NCBI GenBank assembly: GCA_009839585.1
Contig: VXPI01000366.1
Span: 1 to 7,225, forward strand
Origin: Gammaproteobacteria bacterium
Lineage (GTDB): Bacteria > Pseudomonadota > Gammaproteobacteria > Arenicellales > Poriferihabitantaceae
Length of the DNA: 7,225 nt
Direction: 5' to 3'
Shown: positions 1-5,994 of the stretch, one piece after another
Numbering within the stretch: position 1 is the stretch's first letter
How the letters are laid out: each line of letters opens with the position of its first letter
The notes under the pieces: model-generated
What the model saw: the letters and a program-made list of their open reading frames with translations, nothing else
What the model was told of the DNA's origin: nothing
Database searches by the model: none
Position numbers and translations under genes: made by a program

Positions 1-47
1 GGCTACGGTACCATAAGGGTAAGACGTGGCCCAAGGTTGTGGAGAAA

Positions 48-314
48 TCAGGCTGCAGACTGCCGCAGACGTGCCTGTGCCAGGTCGTAGGCAGCCTGCA
101 AACGCATCCAGTATTCCGCGTTGCTCCACCCCATATCTTCCAGTGCAATAGCCATTTCCGGGGAAATGCCCTGTTGACCATTGACAAGACGAGACAGCGT
201 GTTGCGAGCAATCCCCAACCGGGCGGCGGCCTGGCTGATCGTGATTCCCGTCCCTTCAATCGCATCGCGCACTATGGCTCCCGGATGCGCGGGGTTTTTC
301 ATCTTGATATTCAT
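48..314 (-). CDS. higA: HigA-family XRE-type antitoxin, orphan
   Basis: This is a small helix-turn-helix protein of the HigA addiction-module antidote family. Such proteins neutralise a RelE-like HigB mRNA-cleaving toxin and repress their own promoter. The N-terminus (MKNPAHPGAIVRDAI) is the family hallmark. The helix-turn-helix follows as ISQAAARLGIARNTLSRLVNG, with its recognition helix around ARNTLSRLVNG, and then the usual tail ISPEMAIALEDMGWSNAEYWMRL. Three ATG codons stand in a row at 312-320. A GGGAGG at 322-327 is seven bases from the third, so I start the protein at 314 (88 residues). In canonical modules higB lies just upstream of higA, but the 139 bases between this gene and the NADAR gene hold no HigB-like frame. 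It is therefore either a solitary regulator or the survivor of a broken module. The family call is firm; the pairing status is an inference. Confidence 0.9.
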   Translation of the reverse strand: MNIKMKNPAHPGAIVRDAIEGTGITISQAAARLGIARNTLSRLVNGQQGISPEMAIALEDMGWSNAEYWMRLQAAYDLAQARLRQSAA

Positions 315-321
315 CATCATT

Positions 322-397
322 CCTCCCGGTCAGTCAGTGATAGTCAGTTAATTGATATGTATTTCGTACTGAGAATCGTTGGGCTGATTATACGAAA
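322..397 (-). promoter_or_regulatory. Putative higA promoter, operator and ribosome site
   Basis: On the minus strand a perfect TATAAT lies at 387-392. It is flanked and overlapped by a perfect 7-base inverted repeat, TTTCGTA at 362-368 and TACGAAA at 391-397, separated by 22 bases. HigA-type proteins commonly bind palindromes over their own -10 region, so this repeat is a reasonable autoregulatory operator. No good -35 is seen: TTGAAC stands upstream but only 11 bases from the -10. Closer to the gene the minus strand carries an imperfect tandem repeat (ACTGACTATC then ACTGACTGAC), followed by GGGAGG at 322-327. The placement is seen in the sequence; the function is inferred. Confidence 0.35.
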
Positions 398-453
398 CCC
401 ATAGTTCAACCCGTTCCACTGTCTCGCAAACATCGTTTCTTTCTATAGCGAAT

Positions 454-1041
454 TCAGCAGAGTGCTAAAATTCGCACATCACTTGCAGCCTCTGACAACT
501 TGTTTCTTTTCAGTAGGCTTATGTATTCTGCAAAAGCGCGAGCTTGGCAATTGACTTGTTTTTTGGGATTGAATTCGATATCCGTAAAGGCACTATATTT
601 GATTTTTTCTTTTATCCAATCCGCATGTTCTTCTAAAGACCGGATATAGAGCCAATCATAAAATGCATTTTTGGGGGAAGTTGGGTATGACTTTCCCAAA
701 AGGCTGAATTCCTTCAGTCTACCGCAATCCAGAGATTGAATATATTTTTTTGCATCTCGCGGTGATAGGTTAAAAATCTGGCTGAAAGGACCACCTTGTT
801 CAAAAACCTTGCATCCTTGATAAACACTTTCCAAAGGATATTTCTTGGATTCAAGAGTTATTTTCAAACTGAATGCACTTAGTCTTTTACCGACCAATTC
901 ATCCGATTTTGAAGAAATTTCTAGAATGCTAGAAATACCATGCCGCTTCGCTTCATTGTGCAATGACACAATGTTCTTTTTCTTTTGAATAGGGGAAAAC
1001 CCTGGGGCCCATTTGATTTGGAAATTCTGTTCATCAGCCAA
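454..1041 (-). CDS. darG1: NADAR-domain antitoxin, DarG1-like; start codon probably lost
   Basis: This resembles the NADAR-domain antitoxins encoded with DarT1 toxins. These are ADP-ribosyl-DNA glycohydrolases that remove the mark DarT1 puts on DNA. In the 195-residue frame from the TTG at 1039-1041, conserved blocks are WAPGFSPIQKKKNI (11-24), ESVYQGCKVFEQGG (71-84), FYDWLYIRSL (127-136) and FTDIEFNPKKQVNCQARA (152-169). The body appears intact. The TTG start has no good ribosome site. The same frame stays open 15 codons further, back to 1086, and encodes ANRPVFIPNVNGPG, which I recall as the usual N-terminus of the family. The codon there is AGG, not ATG, eight bases after a GGAG. The gene therefore seems to have lost its native start and is either silent or made from the weaker TTG. 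The stop at 454 is normal. The region is AT-rich compared with the metabolic genes, which suggests transfer. Confidence 0.75.
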   Translation of the reverse strand: MADEQNFQIKWAPGFSPIQKKKNIVSLHNEAKRHGISSILEISSKSDELVGKRLSAFSLKITLESKKYPLESVYQGCKVFEQGGPFSQIFNLSPRDAKKYIQSLDCGRLKEFSLLGKSYPTSPKNAFYDWLYIRSLEEHADWIKEKIKYSAFTDIEFNPKKQVNCQARAFAEYISLLKRNKLSEAASDVRILALC

Positions 1042-1083
1042 TCCAGGGCCATTAACGTTTGGTATAAATACAGGACGATTTGC

Positions 1084-1098
1084 CCTTCAGTATGCTCC
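1084..1098 (-). promoter_or_regulatory. Shine-Dalgarno site aimed at a missing NADAR start codon
   Basis: Reading the minus strand, GGAG (1095-1098) is followed by eight bases and then AGG (1084-1086), directly after the TGA (1087-1089) that ends the DarT fragment. From AGG the frame runs without interruption into the NADAR protein. Spacing and reading frame are those of a start codon, so AGG is best explained as a single-base change from ATG. A sequencing error in this one base would give the same picture. Confidence 0.5.
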
Positions 1099-1407
1099 AA
1101 CGATCATTTCTCTTGGTACTCTGTCAGGTACAAGCACCTCAAATTTCTCAGCCGCCTGTAGCCACGTTTGAATTCCCGGATCAAACCAATCAGTCCTTGT
1201 ATACAAGACTTCAACATCCAGTAAAGGAATAGCATCGCCTACAGGAATGATTTCTACATGCGTTGAATTAGCAATACCCAACGAAATTTTGACCCCTTCA
1301 ATTTCCAACACTTCTGGATTTATCATTAGATAACGTGGATTTGGCAATCTTCCCACCCTTTGTGCAGCATTACACATTGGATGGTTTCTTGTCATGCATA
1401 AACTCAC
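1087..1407 (-). pseudogene. darT1: C-terminal fragment of DarT-type DNA ADP-ribosyltransferase toxin
   Basis: DarT toxins (DUF4433) transfer ADP-ribose from NAD+ to bases in DNA. This 106-residue frame starts at a GTG and matches only the second half of such a protein. It opens at the (Y)VSLCMTRNHPM segment, equivalent to the family's YVPLYFNPRNPM region, and continues through RYLMINPEVLEIEGVKISLG. It ends in AEKFEVLVPDRVP, where E90 sits at the position of the catalytic glutamate. The N-terminal half, which carries the NAD+-binding residues, is absent, so the product should be inactive. Upstream in the same frame are TEKGIDPY and then a TGA at 1432-1434. No ribosome site fits the GTG. The partner antitoxin follows in the same frame after one stop. 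I am fairly sure of the family because of the NADAR neighbour; a short independent protein is the alternative. Confidence 0.65.
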
Positions 1408-1553
1408 ATACGGATCTATTCCTTTTTCAGTTCATTCAGCTACGAACAGGCCGTTCGTCATTTCTGCCCTCTCTTCGGGGAGTCCTTTCGGCACTGTTTC
1501 AGCACTCGTTCCAGTGTTGTATCTCACATCAGCACATTTCTACCGGCGACAAT
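1408..1553. other. Gap between glycerate kinase and DarT fragment
   Basis: These 146 bases lie where the missing half of the DarT toxin would be expected. I read the three minus-strand frames and found no recognisable DarT N-terminus. The frame of the fragment is open for 35 codons (1435-1539) between a TAG and a TGA and includes the stretch VPKGLPEERAEMTNGLFVAE, which I cannot assign. The segment probably contains the deletion or insertion breakpoint that removed the toxin's N-terminus. It may also hold the end of the glycerate kinase transcript, although no hairpin followed by a T-run is visible. Confidence 0.4.
1442..1458. repeat. Small perfect hairpin in the toxin gap
   Basis: ACGAAC and GTTCGT form a perfect 6-base stem around a 5-base loop. 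Neither strand carries a run of T after it, so it is not a convincing intrinsic terminator. It could be a chance repeat or part of the breakpoint region. Confidence 0.3.
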
Positions 1554-2798
1554 TCATCGACTCTTGAGAATAATCGCAAGATCCATCACATTGGTGCCCG
1601 TCGGCCCACTCACAAACAACCCTCCTACCCGATCAAGATATGACCCGGCATCCGCCGCACCCAAAGCTGCATCTGCTTCTGAATCTCTCTCATACGTAGT
1701 CTCGTCAATAATCCCCCCAGCCGCATTCGTCGGACCATCAGTGCCGTCTGTACCTGCAGCAATCATGGAAATGCCAGCCTGCCCACGAATATATTTCGCA
1801 ACTGAAAGTGCAAGATGCTGCATACGCCCTCCTCTACCGGGCTTTTCAGGCAGAACAACCGTCGGCTCACCGCCAAGGATATAAACCCCTCCAGGACCGG
1901 TCGTAACCAATTCCGAAATCCTGTCGACCACATCATCCATGTCACCGTGTAGCATCTCTTCATTCGTGACAACTTGCAGGCACTTGTCCATGGCAAATTG
2001 TTCGCAGGCATTGCGTGCTACCGTATTGGAGGCAATCACCCTGCTTGAGATGTTTGGCAGACTGGGAGAGGGGCAATTTTCTTCGGTTGATATCCCGGCA
2101 TCCGCCAGAATTTCCTCAATCGCTGCCGGTATCCCGGGATCATCGGATTGTGACGGGGAAGTTGAACCAATACCGGAACCGATGACAGCCGGATCATCAT
2201 GGTGAACATCGGAAATCAATAGCACATGAGCTGACCTGCTTTTGCCAAGGGCCATTAACTTACCTCCCTTGATCCGGGAGATTCGGGTTCTCACCGTATT
2301 GATTTGGTGAATATCCAACCCGTTTGCAAGCATTGTACCAGTCAGGGATTCCAGATATTCCAGCCCCAGCCCTTCTGCCAGTACTTCAAGCAGGGATGAG
2401 GCACCACCCGAAACCAATACCAGAAACGACTGGCCTGGCAGAATTGATTGGACAAAATCAATCGCCATGGTTCCGGCCTTGATGCTGTTCTGGTCCGGTA
2501 CCGGGTGGGCTGACTCAATGATCTGAAAGCGTTGATCTTCGAAAAGTTGTGAATCAGTATGACCGTACTTGGTGACCATTAGACACTGGGCATCCGGGGT
2601 CAGGCAGTCAATTGCACCCAGACACATTGATGAAGCAGCCTTGCCAACGGCCAGAAGGCGCTCGATACGCTCAGGCCCATGTCTCGACAATGCCTGACGG
2701 ACGGCATTTTCTCCCTTGACGCTTGCTACCCCGGCACCCCAGCAATCAATGAGGAATTGACTGGGGTTAATTCCGTAAAAATCCGGCTTCGTCATCAT
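1554..2798 (-). CDS. gckA: Glycerate 2-kinase, MOFRL family
   Basis: This enzyme phosphorylates D-glycerate with ATP to 2-phosphoglycerate, feeding lower glycolysis in the cytoplasm. The 414-residue protein has the two-part DUF4147/MOFRL structure. It shows VGKAASSM (51-58), SAHPVPD (96-102), SGGASSLL (130-137), NTVRTRISRIKGGKL (167-181), GGEPTVVL (309-316) and the MOFRL signature AAGTDGTDGPTNAAGG (347-362), and ends near GPTGTNVMD. The frame is open further upstream, but that extension lies inside the transporter gene and looks nonsensical. The ATG at 2796-2798 overlaps the transporter stop as ATGA, and a second ATG follows at once (2793-2795). AGG stands a few bases upstream. The tight overlap indicates translational coupling with the transporter. 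Some usually conserved positions differ: SDVHHDDPAVIGSG where SDVPGDDP is common, and GGRMQH where GGRNQE or GGRNQH is expected. Length and ends are normal, so the gene is intact. Confidence 0.92.
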   Translation of the reverse strand: MMTKPDFYGINPSQFLIDCWGAGVASVKGENAVRQALSRHGPERIERLLAVGKAASSMCLGAIDCLTPDAQCLMVTKYGHTDSQLFEDQRFQIIESAHPVPDQNSIKAGTMAIDFVQSILPGQSFLVLVSGGASSLLEVLAEGLGLEYLESLTGTMLANGLDIHQINTVRTRISRIKGGKLMALGKSRSAHVLLISDVHHDDPAVIGSGIGSTSPSQSDDPGIPAAIEEILADAGISTEENCPSPSLPNISSRVIASNTVARNACEQFAMDKCLQVVTNEEMLHGDMDDVVDRISELVTTGPGGVYILGGEPTVVLPEKPGRGGRMQHLALSVAKYIRGQAGISMIAAGTDGTDGPTNAAGGIIDETTYERDSEADAALGAADAGSYLDRVGGLFVSGPTGTNVMDLAIILKSR

Positions 2799-3685
2799 GT
2801 GCCTGCTAGCCTTTCCGTGGGTTTGTACAGAACATTGAAAAGAGGAAGCAGCAGAAGAATCAGGGAAACTCCGATCCACTGCATGGGAGCCAATGATTCC
2901 GACAGTACAAGTGCGGCCAACAGCAATGAAACAACAGGCTCGAGATTGAAAATAAATGCTGCCCGGGCTGCCGACAGTCTGGCTAGAGTCGCAAAGTGGG
3001 TCAGTATGGCAGCAATATAGCTCAATGTCGCACCAAGCAGACACAACAAGGGAATGACCCCGCTTGGCATCCTGTATTGGTCCAATACCATGGGTATAAC
3101 CAGTATGAGTCCGACCAGGTTAACCCAAAAGGTCAAAACGAAAGGGTTGATTCTTGGTGCAATATCACCACCCTTTACAAAGGTGTAGGCTGCACCGCAA
3201 GCGGCCAATATCGCGAGGAAAATCCCGGGTTTTCCACCCTCCAGATCATTGCCGCCCAGCAATAGGGCAATTCCGGTAAAGGCTGCAAAAAATGCCCCGA
3301 TATTGATAACGGACGCCTGCATTCGCCCGGTGATCAGACAGATGAGCATCACGAAAACGGGAAACAGATACAGCAGAAGCACTGCCAAACTGACCGTGAT
3401 GCTTTCAACGGATTTCAGGTACAGAATCATGGTGCCCGAAAACACCACCGACAGGTAAATTACCGACAATGTGATTTCAGCCATCGGCTTAAAGGATTGT
3501 CGAGACAGTTTCACAATTCCCGCAATCACCATGGTAGCCATAAGATAACGCCAGAACATGAGGGTCATGGCGTTGCCGCCAGCCTCATAAACAATCTTGG
3601 CCTGGGTGGTCACAGCACCATAGGTAAACGCTGCAGCAAGCGCAAACAGGATGCCGGAAATACGGTTATGACCAAGACCCGTCAT
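2795..3685 (-). CDS. DMT-superfamily transporter with two EamA domains
   Basis: This is an inner-membrane carrier of the drug/metabolite transporter superfamily, 296 residues long, as usual for the ten-helix EamA type. Hydrophobic segments run along the whole chain, beginning with ISGILFALAAAFTYGAV near residue 9. The second repeat ends in the family signature NLEPVVSLLLAALVLSE followed by a last helix and a basic tail. The substrate cannot be read from the sequence. The overlap of its stop with the glycerate kinase start suggests the two work together, for example by moving glycerate or a related small acid. The ATG at 3683-3685 lacks a clear ribosome site. A strong GGAGG lies about 40 bases upstream in front of an 18-codon frame that overlaps this start, which may couple translation. 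The acyl-CoA synthetase gene ends 119 bases upstream, so all three may share one transcript. Confidence 0.88.
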   Translation of the reverse strand: MTGLGHNRISGILFALAAAFTYGAVTTQAKIVYEAGGNAMTLMFWRYLMATMVIAGIVKLSRQSFKPMAEITLSVIYLSVVFSGTMILYLKSVESITVSLAVLLLYLFPVFVMLICLITGRMQASVINIGAFFAAFTGIALLLGGNDLEGGKPGIFLAILAACGAAYTFVKGGDIAPRINPFVLTFWVNLVGLILVIPMVLDQYRMPSGVIPLLCLLGATLSYIAAILTHFATLARLSAARAAFIFNLEPVVSLLLAALVLSESLAPMQWIGVSLILLLLPLFNVLYKPTERLAGT

Positions 3686-3804
3686 GATTGATTTGTACAG
3701 AATGACTCTGGGCGGCTGTCATGACAAGAAAGATCCCTCCTTGTTCATGCTTCAGTTCTGGATGATTGCCGGGGTGGGTCTGCTGGCTTCGTAATCCACA
3801 AACA
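3686..3804 (-). other. Spacer between synthetase and transporter, with possible short leader frame
   Basis: The 119-base spacer contains AGGAGGG on the minus strand, the best ribosome-site match here, followed 12 bases later by an ATG at 3720-3722. That ATG opens an 18-codon frame, MTAAQSHSVQINHDGSWS, ending at 3666 inside the transporter gene. The SD spacing is longer than ideal. No intrinsic terminator is apparent. It could be a coupling leader or chance. Confidence 0.25.
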
Positions 3805-5436
3805 TCAATCGATCGATTTTGCCTGCTCTCGCAATTTGAATTTCTGAATCTTGCCCGTTGAAGTCTTGGGCAGATCCTGGAAAATGACGATTCTAGGTGC
3901 CTTGTAGCGGGCAATCCGCCCTTTGCAGAAATCAATAAGCTCCTGCTCACTGACTGTGGAACCTGAAGTCCGCTCAACAAATGCACAGGGTACCTCCCCC
4001 CATTTTTCGTCCGGGCGGGCAACCACGGCAACGGCAATCACATCGGAATGTGCATACAGACAGTTCTCAACTTCTATCGAAGAGATATTTTCACCACCGG
4101 AAATAATGATATCCTTGGAGCGATCCTTGAGCTGGATATACTGATCGTCATGCATCACCCCGAGATCACCTGAGTGAAACCAGCCACCAGCAAAGGCCTG
4201 TTGTGTCGCATCCGGATTATCAAGGTAGCCCTTCATGACAACATTTCCACGAAACATCGTCTCTCCCAGCTCCTGTCCATCACTCGCGACAGGGTCCAGA
4301 GTTTCGGGATCCAGTATTTTCAGGTCTTCAAGAACAGGATAGGTGACTCCCTGTCTCGATTTCTTCTCGGCCTTTTGCTGATCGTCCAACTTGTCCCACT
4401 CATCTTTCCACGCACAAATCACGGCAGGTCCATATGTTTCCGTCAAGCCATAAACATGGGTGACCGAAAACCCAGCTGATTCCATTGATTCCAGCACCGC
4501 CGAAGGAGGAGGTGCTGCCGCAGTCATCATGTTTACCTGATGCGAGAATGACCGTCTCTCATTGTCCCCGGCATTAATGACCATGCCCATAATGATCGGA
4601 GCACCACAAAAATGGGTAACACCATGATCGGCAATTGCATCGAAGATACTTTTTGAGTGAATTTGTCGCAGACAGACATTCACACCGGCCACGGCGGCCA
4701 ATGTCCAGGGAAAACACCATCCGTTGCAATGAAACATCGGCAATGTCCACAAATAGACCGGGTGATGGGGCATTTCCCATGCCACCATGTTGCTTAGAGC
4801 ATTCAGGTAAGCCCCCCTGTAGTGATAAACCACACCTTTCGGGTTGCCAGTGGTGCCGGATGTATAGTTGAGGGATATCGCATCCCATTCATCATCCGGC
4901 AATTCCCTGAGTTCTTGATTCGGGTCACCCGATTCAATGAAGTCCTCATAATTGAGGGCTCCGTTTAATGACATTTCCACATTTGGTGCAGGAACTTCAA
5001 TGACGGTAAGTTGACGATCGGTCATTGATAATGCCTCTCCAGCCGAGGACGCACACTCCGCATCAACAATAAAGACTTCTGATCTCGCATGCTCGAGAAT
5101 GAATGCAATTTCCCGAGGGCTGAGACGCGTATTGATTGTATTTAAGATCCCGCCCGACATGGGAACTCCAAAATGGGCTTCAAGAATCGATAATGAGTTT
5201 GGGGCCATAATGGAAACAGTTCGATTTTTCGACACACCGAGATTGATCAGTGCGGATGCCAGTTTGCGCGTACGTTCGGATACTTCTCTCCAGGTTTTCC
5301 GGGTATCTCCATCAATCACGGCAAGGTACTCCGGATAGGTTCGAGCGGTACGATTGAGAAAGGATACCGGAGTAAGCGGAGTATAGTTCGCATCGCACTT
5401 ATCCAAACTGAATAGATATGGATTGTCGTTCTTCAT
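3805..5436 (-). CDS. AMP-forming acyl-CoA synthetase
   Basis: This cytoplasmic enzyme activates a carboxylic acid with ATP to an acyl-adenylate and then to the CoA thioester. All adenylate-forming motifs are present in 543 residues: YTSGTTGNPKG (191-201), YGLTETYGP (329-337), HSGD (421-424), KDRSKDIIISGGEN (437-450) and PKTSTGKIQK (523-532) with the catalytic lysine at 529. The motif LWTLPMFHCNGW (229-240) places it in the branch of medium- and aryl-acid ligases that includes DmdB (methylmercaptopropionate-CoA ligase) and plant acyl-activating enzymes, rather than classic FadD. The exact substrate is not determinable by eye. The start is the ATG at 5434-5436, matching the usual N-terminus ending at NYTPLTPVSFL. 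Its ribosome site is weak. It is divergent from the CoA-binding protein gene and probably leads the leftward unit with the transporter and glycerate kinase. Confidence 0.92.
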   Translation of the reverse strand: MKNDNPYLFSLDKCDANYTPLTPVSFLNRTARTYPEYLAVIDGDTRKTWREVSERTRKLASALINLGVSKNRTVSIMAPNSLSILEAHFGVPMSGGILNTINTRLSPREIAFILEHARSEVFIVDAECASSAGEALSMTDRQLTVIEVPAPNVEMSLNGALNYEDFIESGDPNQELRELPDDEWDAISLNYTSGTTGNPKGVVYHYRGAYLNALSNMVAWEMPHHPVYLWTLPMFHCNGWCFPWTLAAVAGVNVCLRQIHSKSIFDAIADHGVTHFCGAPIIMGMVINAGDNERRSFSHQVNMMTAAAPPPSAVLESMESAGFSVTHVYGLTETYGPAVICAWKDEWDKLDDQQKAEKKSRQGVTYPVLEDLKILDPETLDPVASDGQELGETMFRGNVVMKGYLDNPDATQQAFAGGWFHSGDLGVMHDDQYIQLKDRSKDIIISGGENISSIEVENCLYAHSDVIAVAVVARPDEKWGEVPCAFVERTSGSTVSEQELIDFCKGRIARYKAPRIVIFQDLPKTSTGKIQKFKLREQAKSID

Positions 5437-5462
5437 GGAATTGTCAACTCAGTTGTGGTGAA

Positions 5463-5487
5463 ATTAGCCTTTATTGTCTAGGCTGAT
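5463..5487. promoter_or_regulatory. Imperfect palindrome in divergent intergenic region, possible operator
   Basis: ATTAGCCT and AGGCTGAT (7 of 8 bases complementary) face each other across nine bases, close to the middle of the 78-base gap between the divergent acyl-CoA synthetase and CoA-binding genes. A third copy of AGCCT follows at 5492-5496. The position suits a regulator controlling both directions. No strong -35/-10 pair is visible on either strand, so this rests on symmetry and location only. Confidence 0.3.
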
Positions 5488-5514
5488 TATGAGCCTGTTC
5501 TGAAGATTTAGATT

Positions 5515-5985
5515 ATGACCGATACCAACGAAATTCGAAGGATTTTTCTGGAAACCCGAACAGTGGCCATGGTCGGACTGTCTGCAAACTGGTATCGACC
5601 CAGTTACTTTGCAGCCAAATACCTGATCGATCATGGCTTCCGCGTGATTCCGGTCAATCCAAATTATACGGAGATTCTCGGGCAGACTTGCTACCCCGAT
5701 CTTGCCTCAGTCCCGGAGAAAATTGATGTTGTCGACCTGTTTCAAAGAGCGGAAAAAACACCCGATCTGGCCCGACAGGCTATCCAGGTCGATGCCAGGG
5801 TTGTGTGGCTTCAACTCGGGGTCATCAATGAAGAAACCGAACACATTGTTCAGGAAGCGGGGCTCGACTATGTCGATGATCGATGCATGAAGATAGAGCA
5901 TAGCCGAATTTTTGGCGGTCTCAACTTCGTTGGTGTAAACACCGGCATCATCTCTTCGACCCGAAACAAGACGATCACGAATTGA
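5515..5985 (+). CDS. CoA-binding domain protein, YccU-like
   Basis: This is a 156-residue single-domain protein of the CoA_binding_2 (succinyl-CoA synthetase alpha-like Rossmann) family. The nucleotide-binding start is VAMVGLSANWYRPSY (17-31), followed by FRVIPVNPNY, the VWLQLGVINEE segment and DRCMKIEHSRIFGGL near the C-terminus. These are the family's conserved stretches. It should bind CoA or an acyl-CoA in the cytoplasm; the biological role of the family is poorly defined. The gene ends nine bases before the sulfhydrylase start and overlaps its ribosome site, so the two form an operon. Such pairing suggests an accessory or regulatory role linking acyl-CoA status to sulfur amino acid synthesis, which is inference. 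Upstream GAAG gives only a modest ribosome site. Confidence 0.88.
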   Translation: MTDTNEIRRIFLETRTVAMVGLSANWYRPSYFAAKYLIDHGFRVIPVNPNYTEILGQTCYPDLASVPEKIDVVDLFQRAEKTPDLARQAIQVDARVVWLQLGVINEETEHIVQEAGLDYVDDRCMKIEHSRIFGGLNFVGVNTGIISSTRNKTITN

Positions 5986-5994
5986 GGATGCATC

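Noticed and set aside
39..404. Plus-strand frame of 121 codons opposite HigA
   Set aside because: It is a shadow of the well-supported minus-strand HigA gene and its promoter; the translation resembles no family.
321..453. Possible HigB remnant upstream of HigA
   Set aside because: I read the minus-strand frames. The longest stretches (MFARQWNGLNYGFRII and ERNDVCETVERVELWVSYNQ) lack the RelE/HigB pattern and are probably chance.
1087..1434. TGA read as tryptophan (alternative genetic code)
   Set aside because: All neighbouring genes terminate properly at TGA at family-typical lengths, including the ATGA overlap.
1335..1643. Plus-strand frame across the DarT-kinase gap
   Set aside because: It overlaps both minus-strand genes, has no recognisable similarity and no ribosome site.
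2799..3044. Open 82-codon N-terminal extension of the glycerate kinase frame
   Set aside because: It lies within the transporter gene, is rich in Cys and Ser without family similarity, and the overlapping ATGA start matches the normal family N-terminus.
3720..3750. ACAAG/CTTGT inverted repeat as a terminator after the synthetase
   Set aside because: The stem is only five bases and AT-rich, with no T-run, and it overlaps the likely ribosome site.
5420..5450. TTGACA on the minus strand just before the synthetase start, as a -35 box
   Set aside because: The matching -10 would fall inside the coding region, and no suitable hexamer is there.
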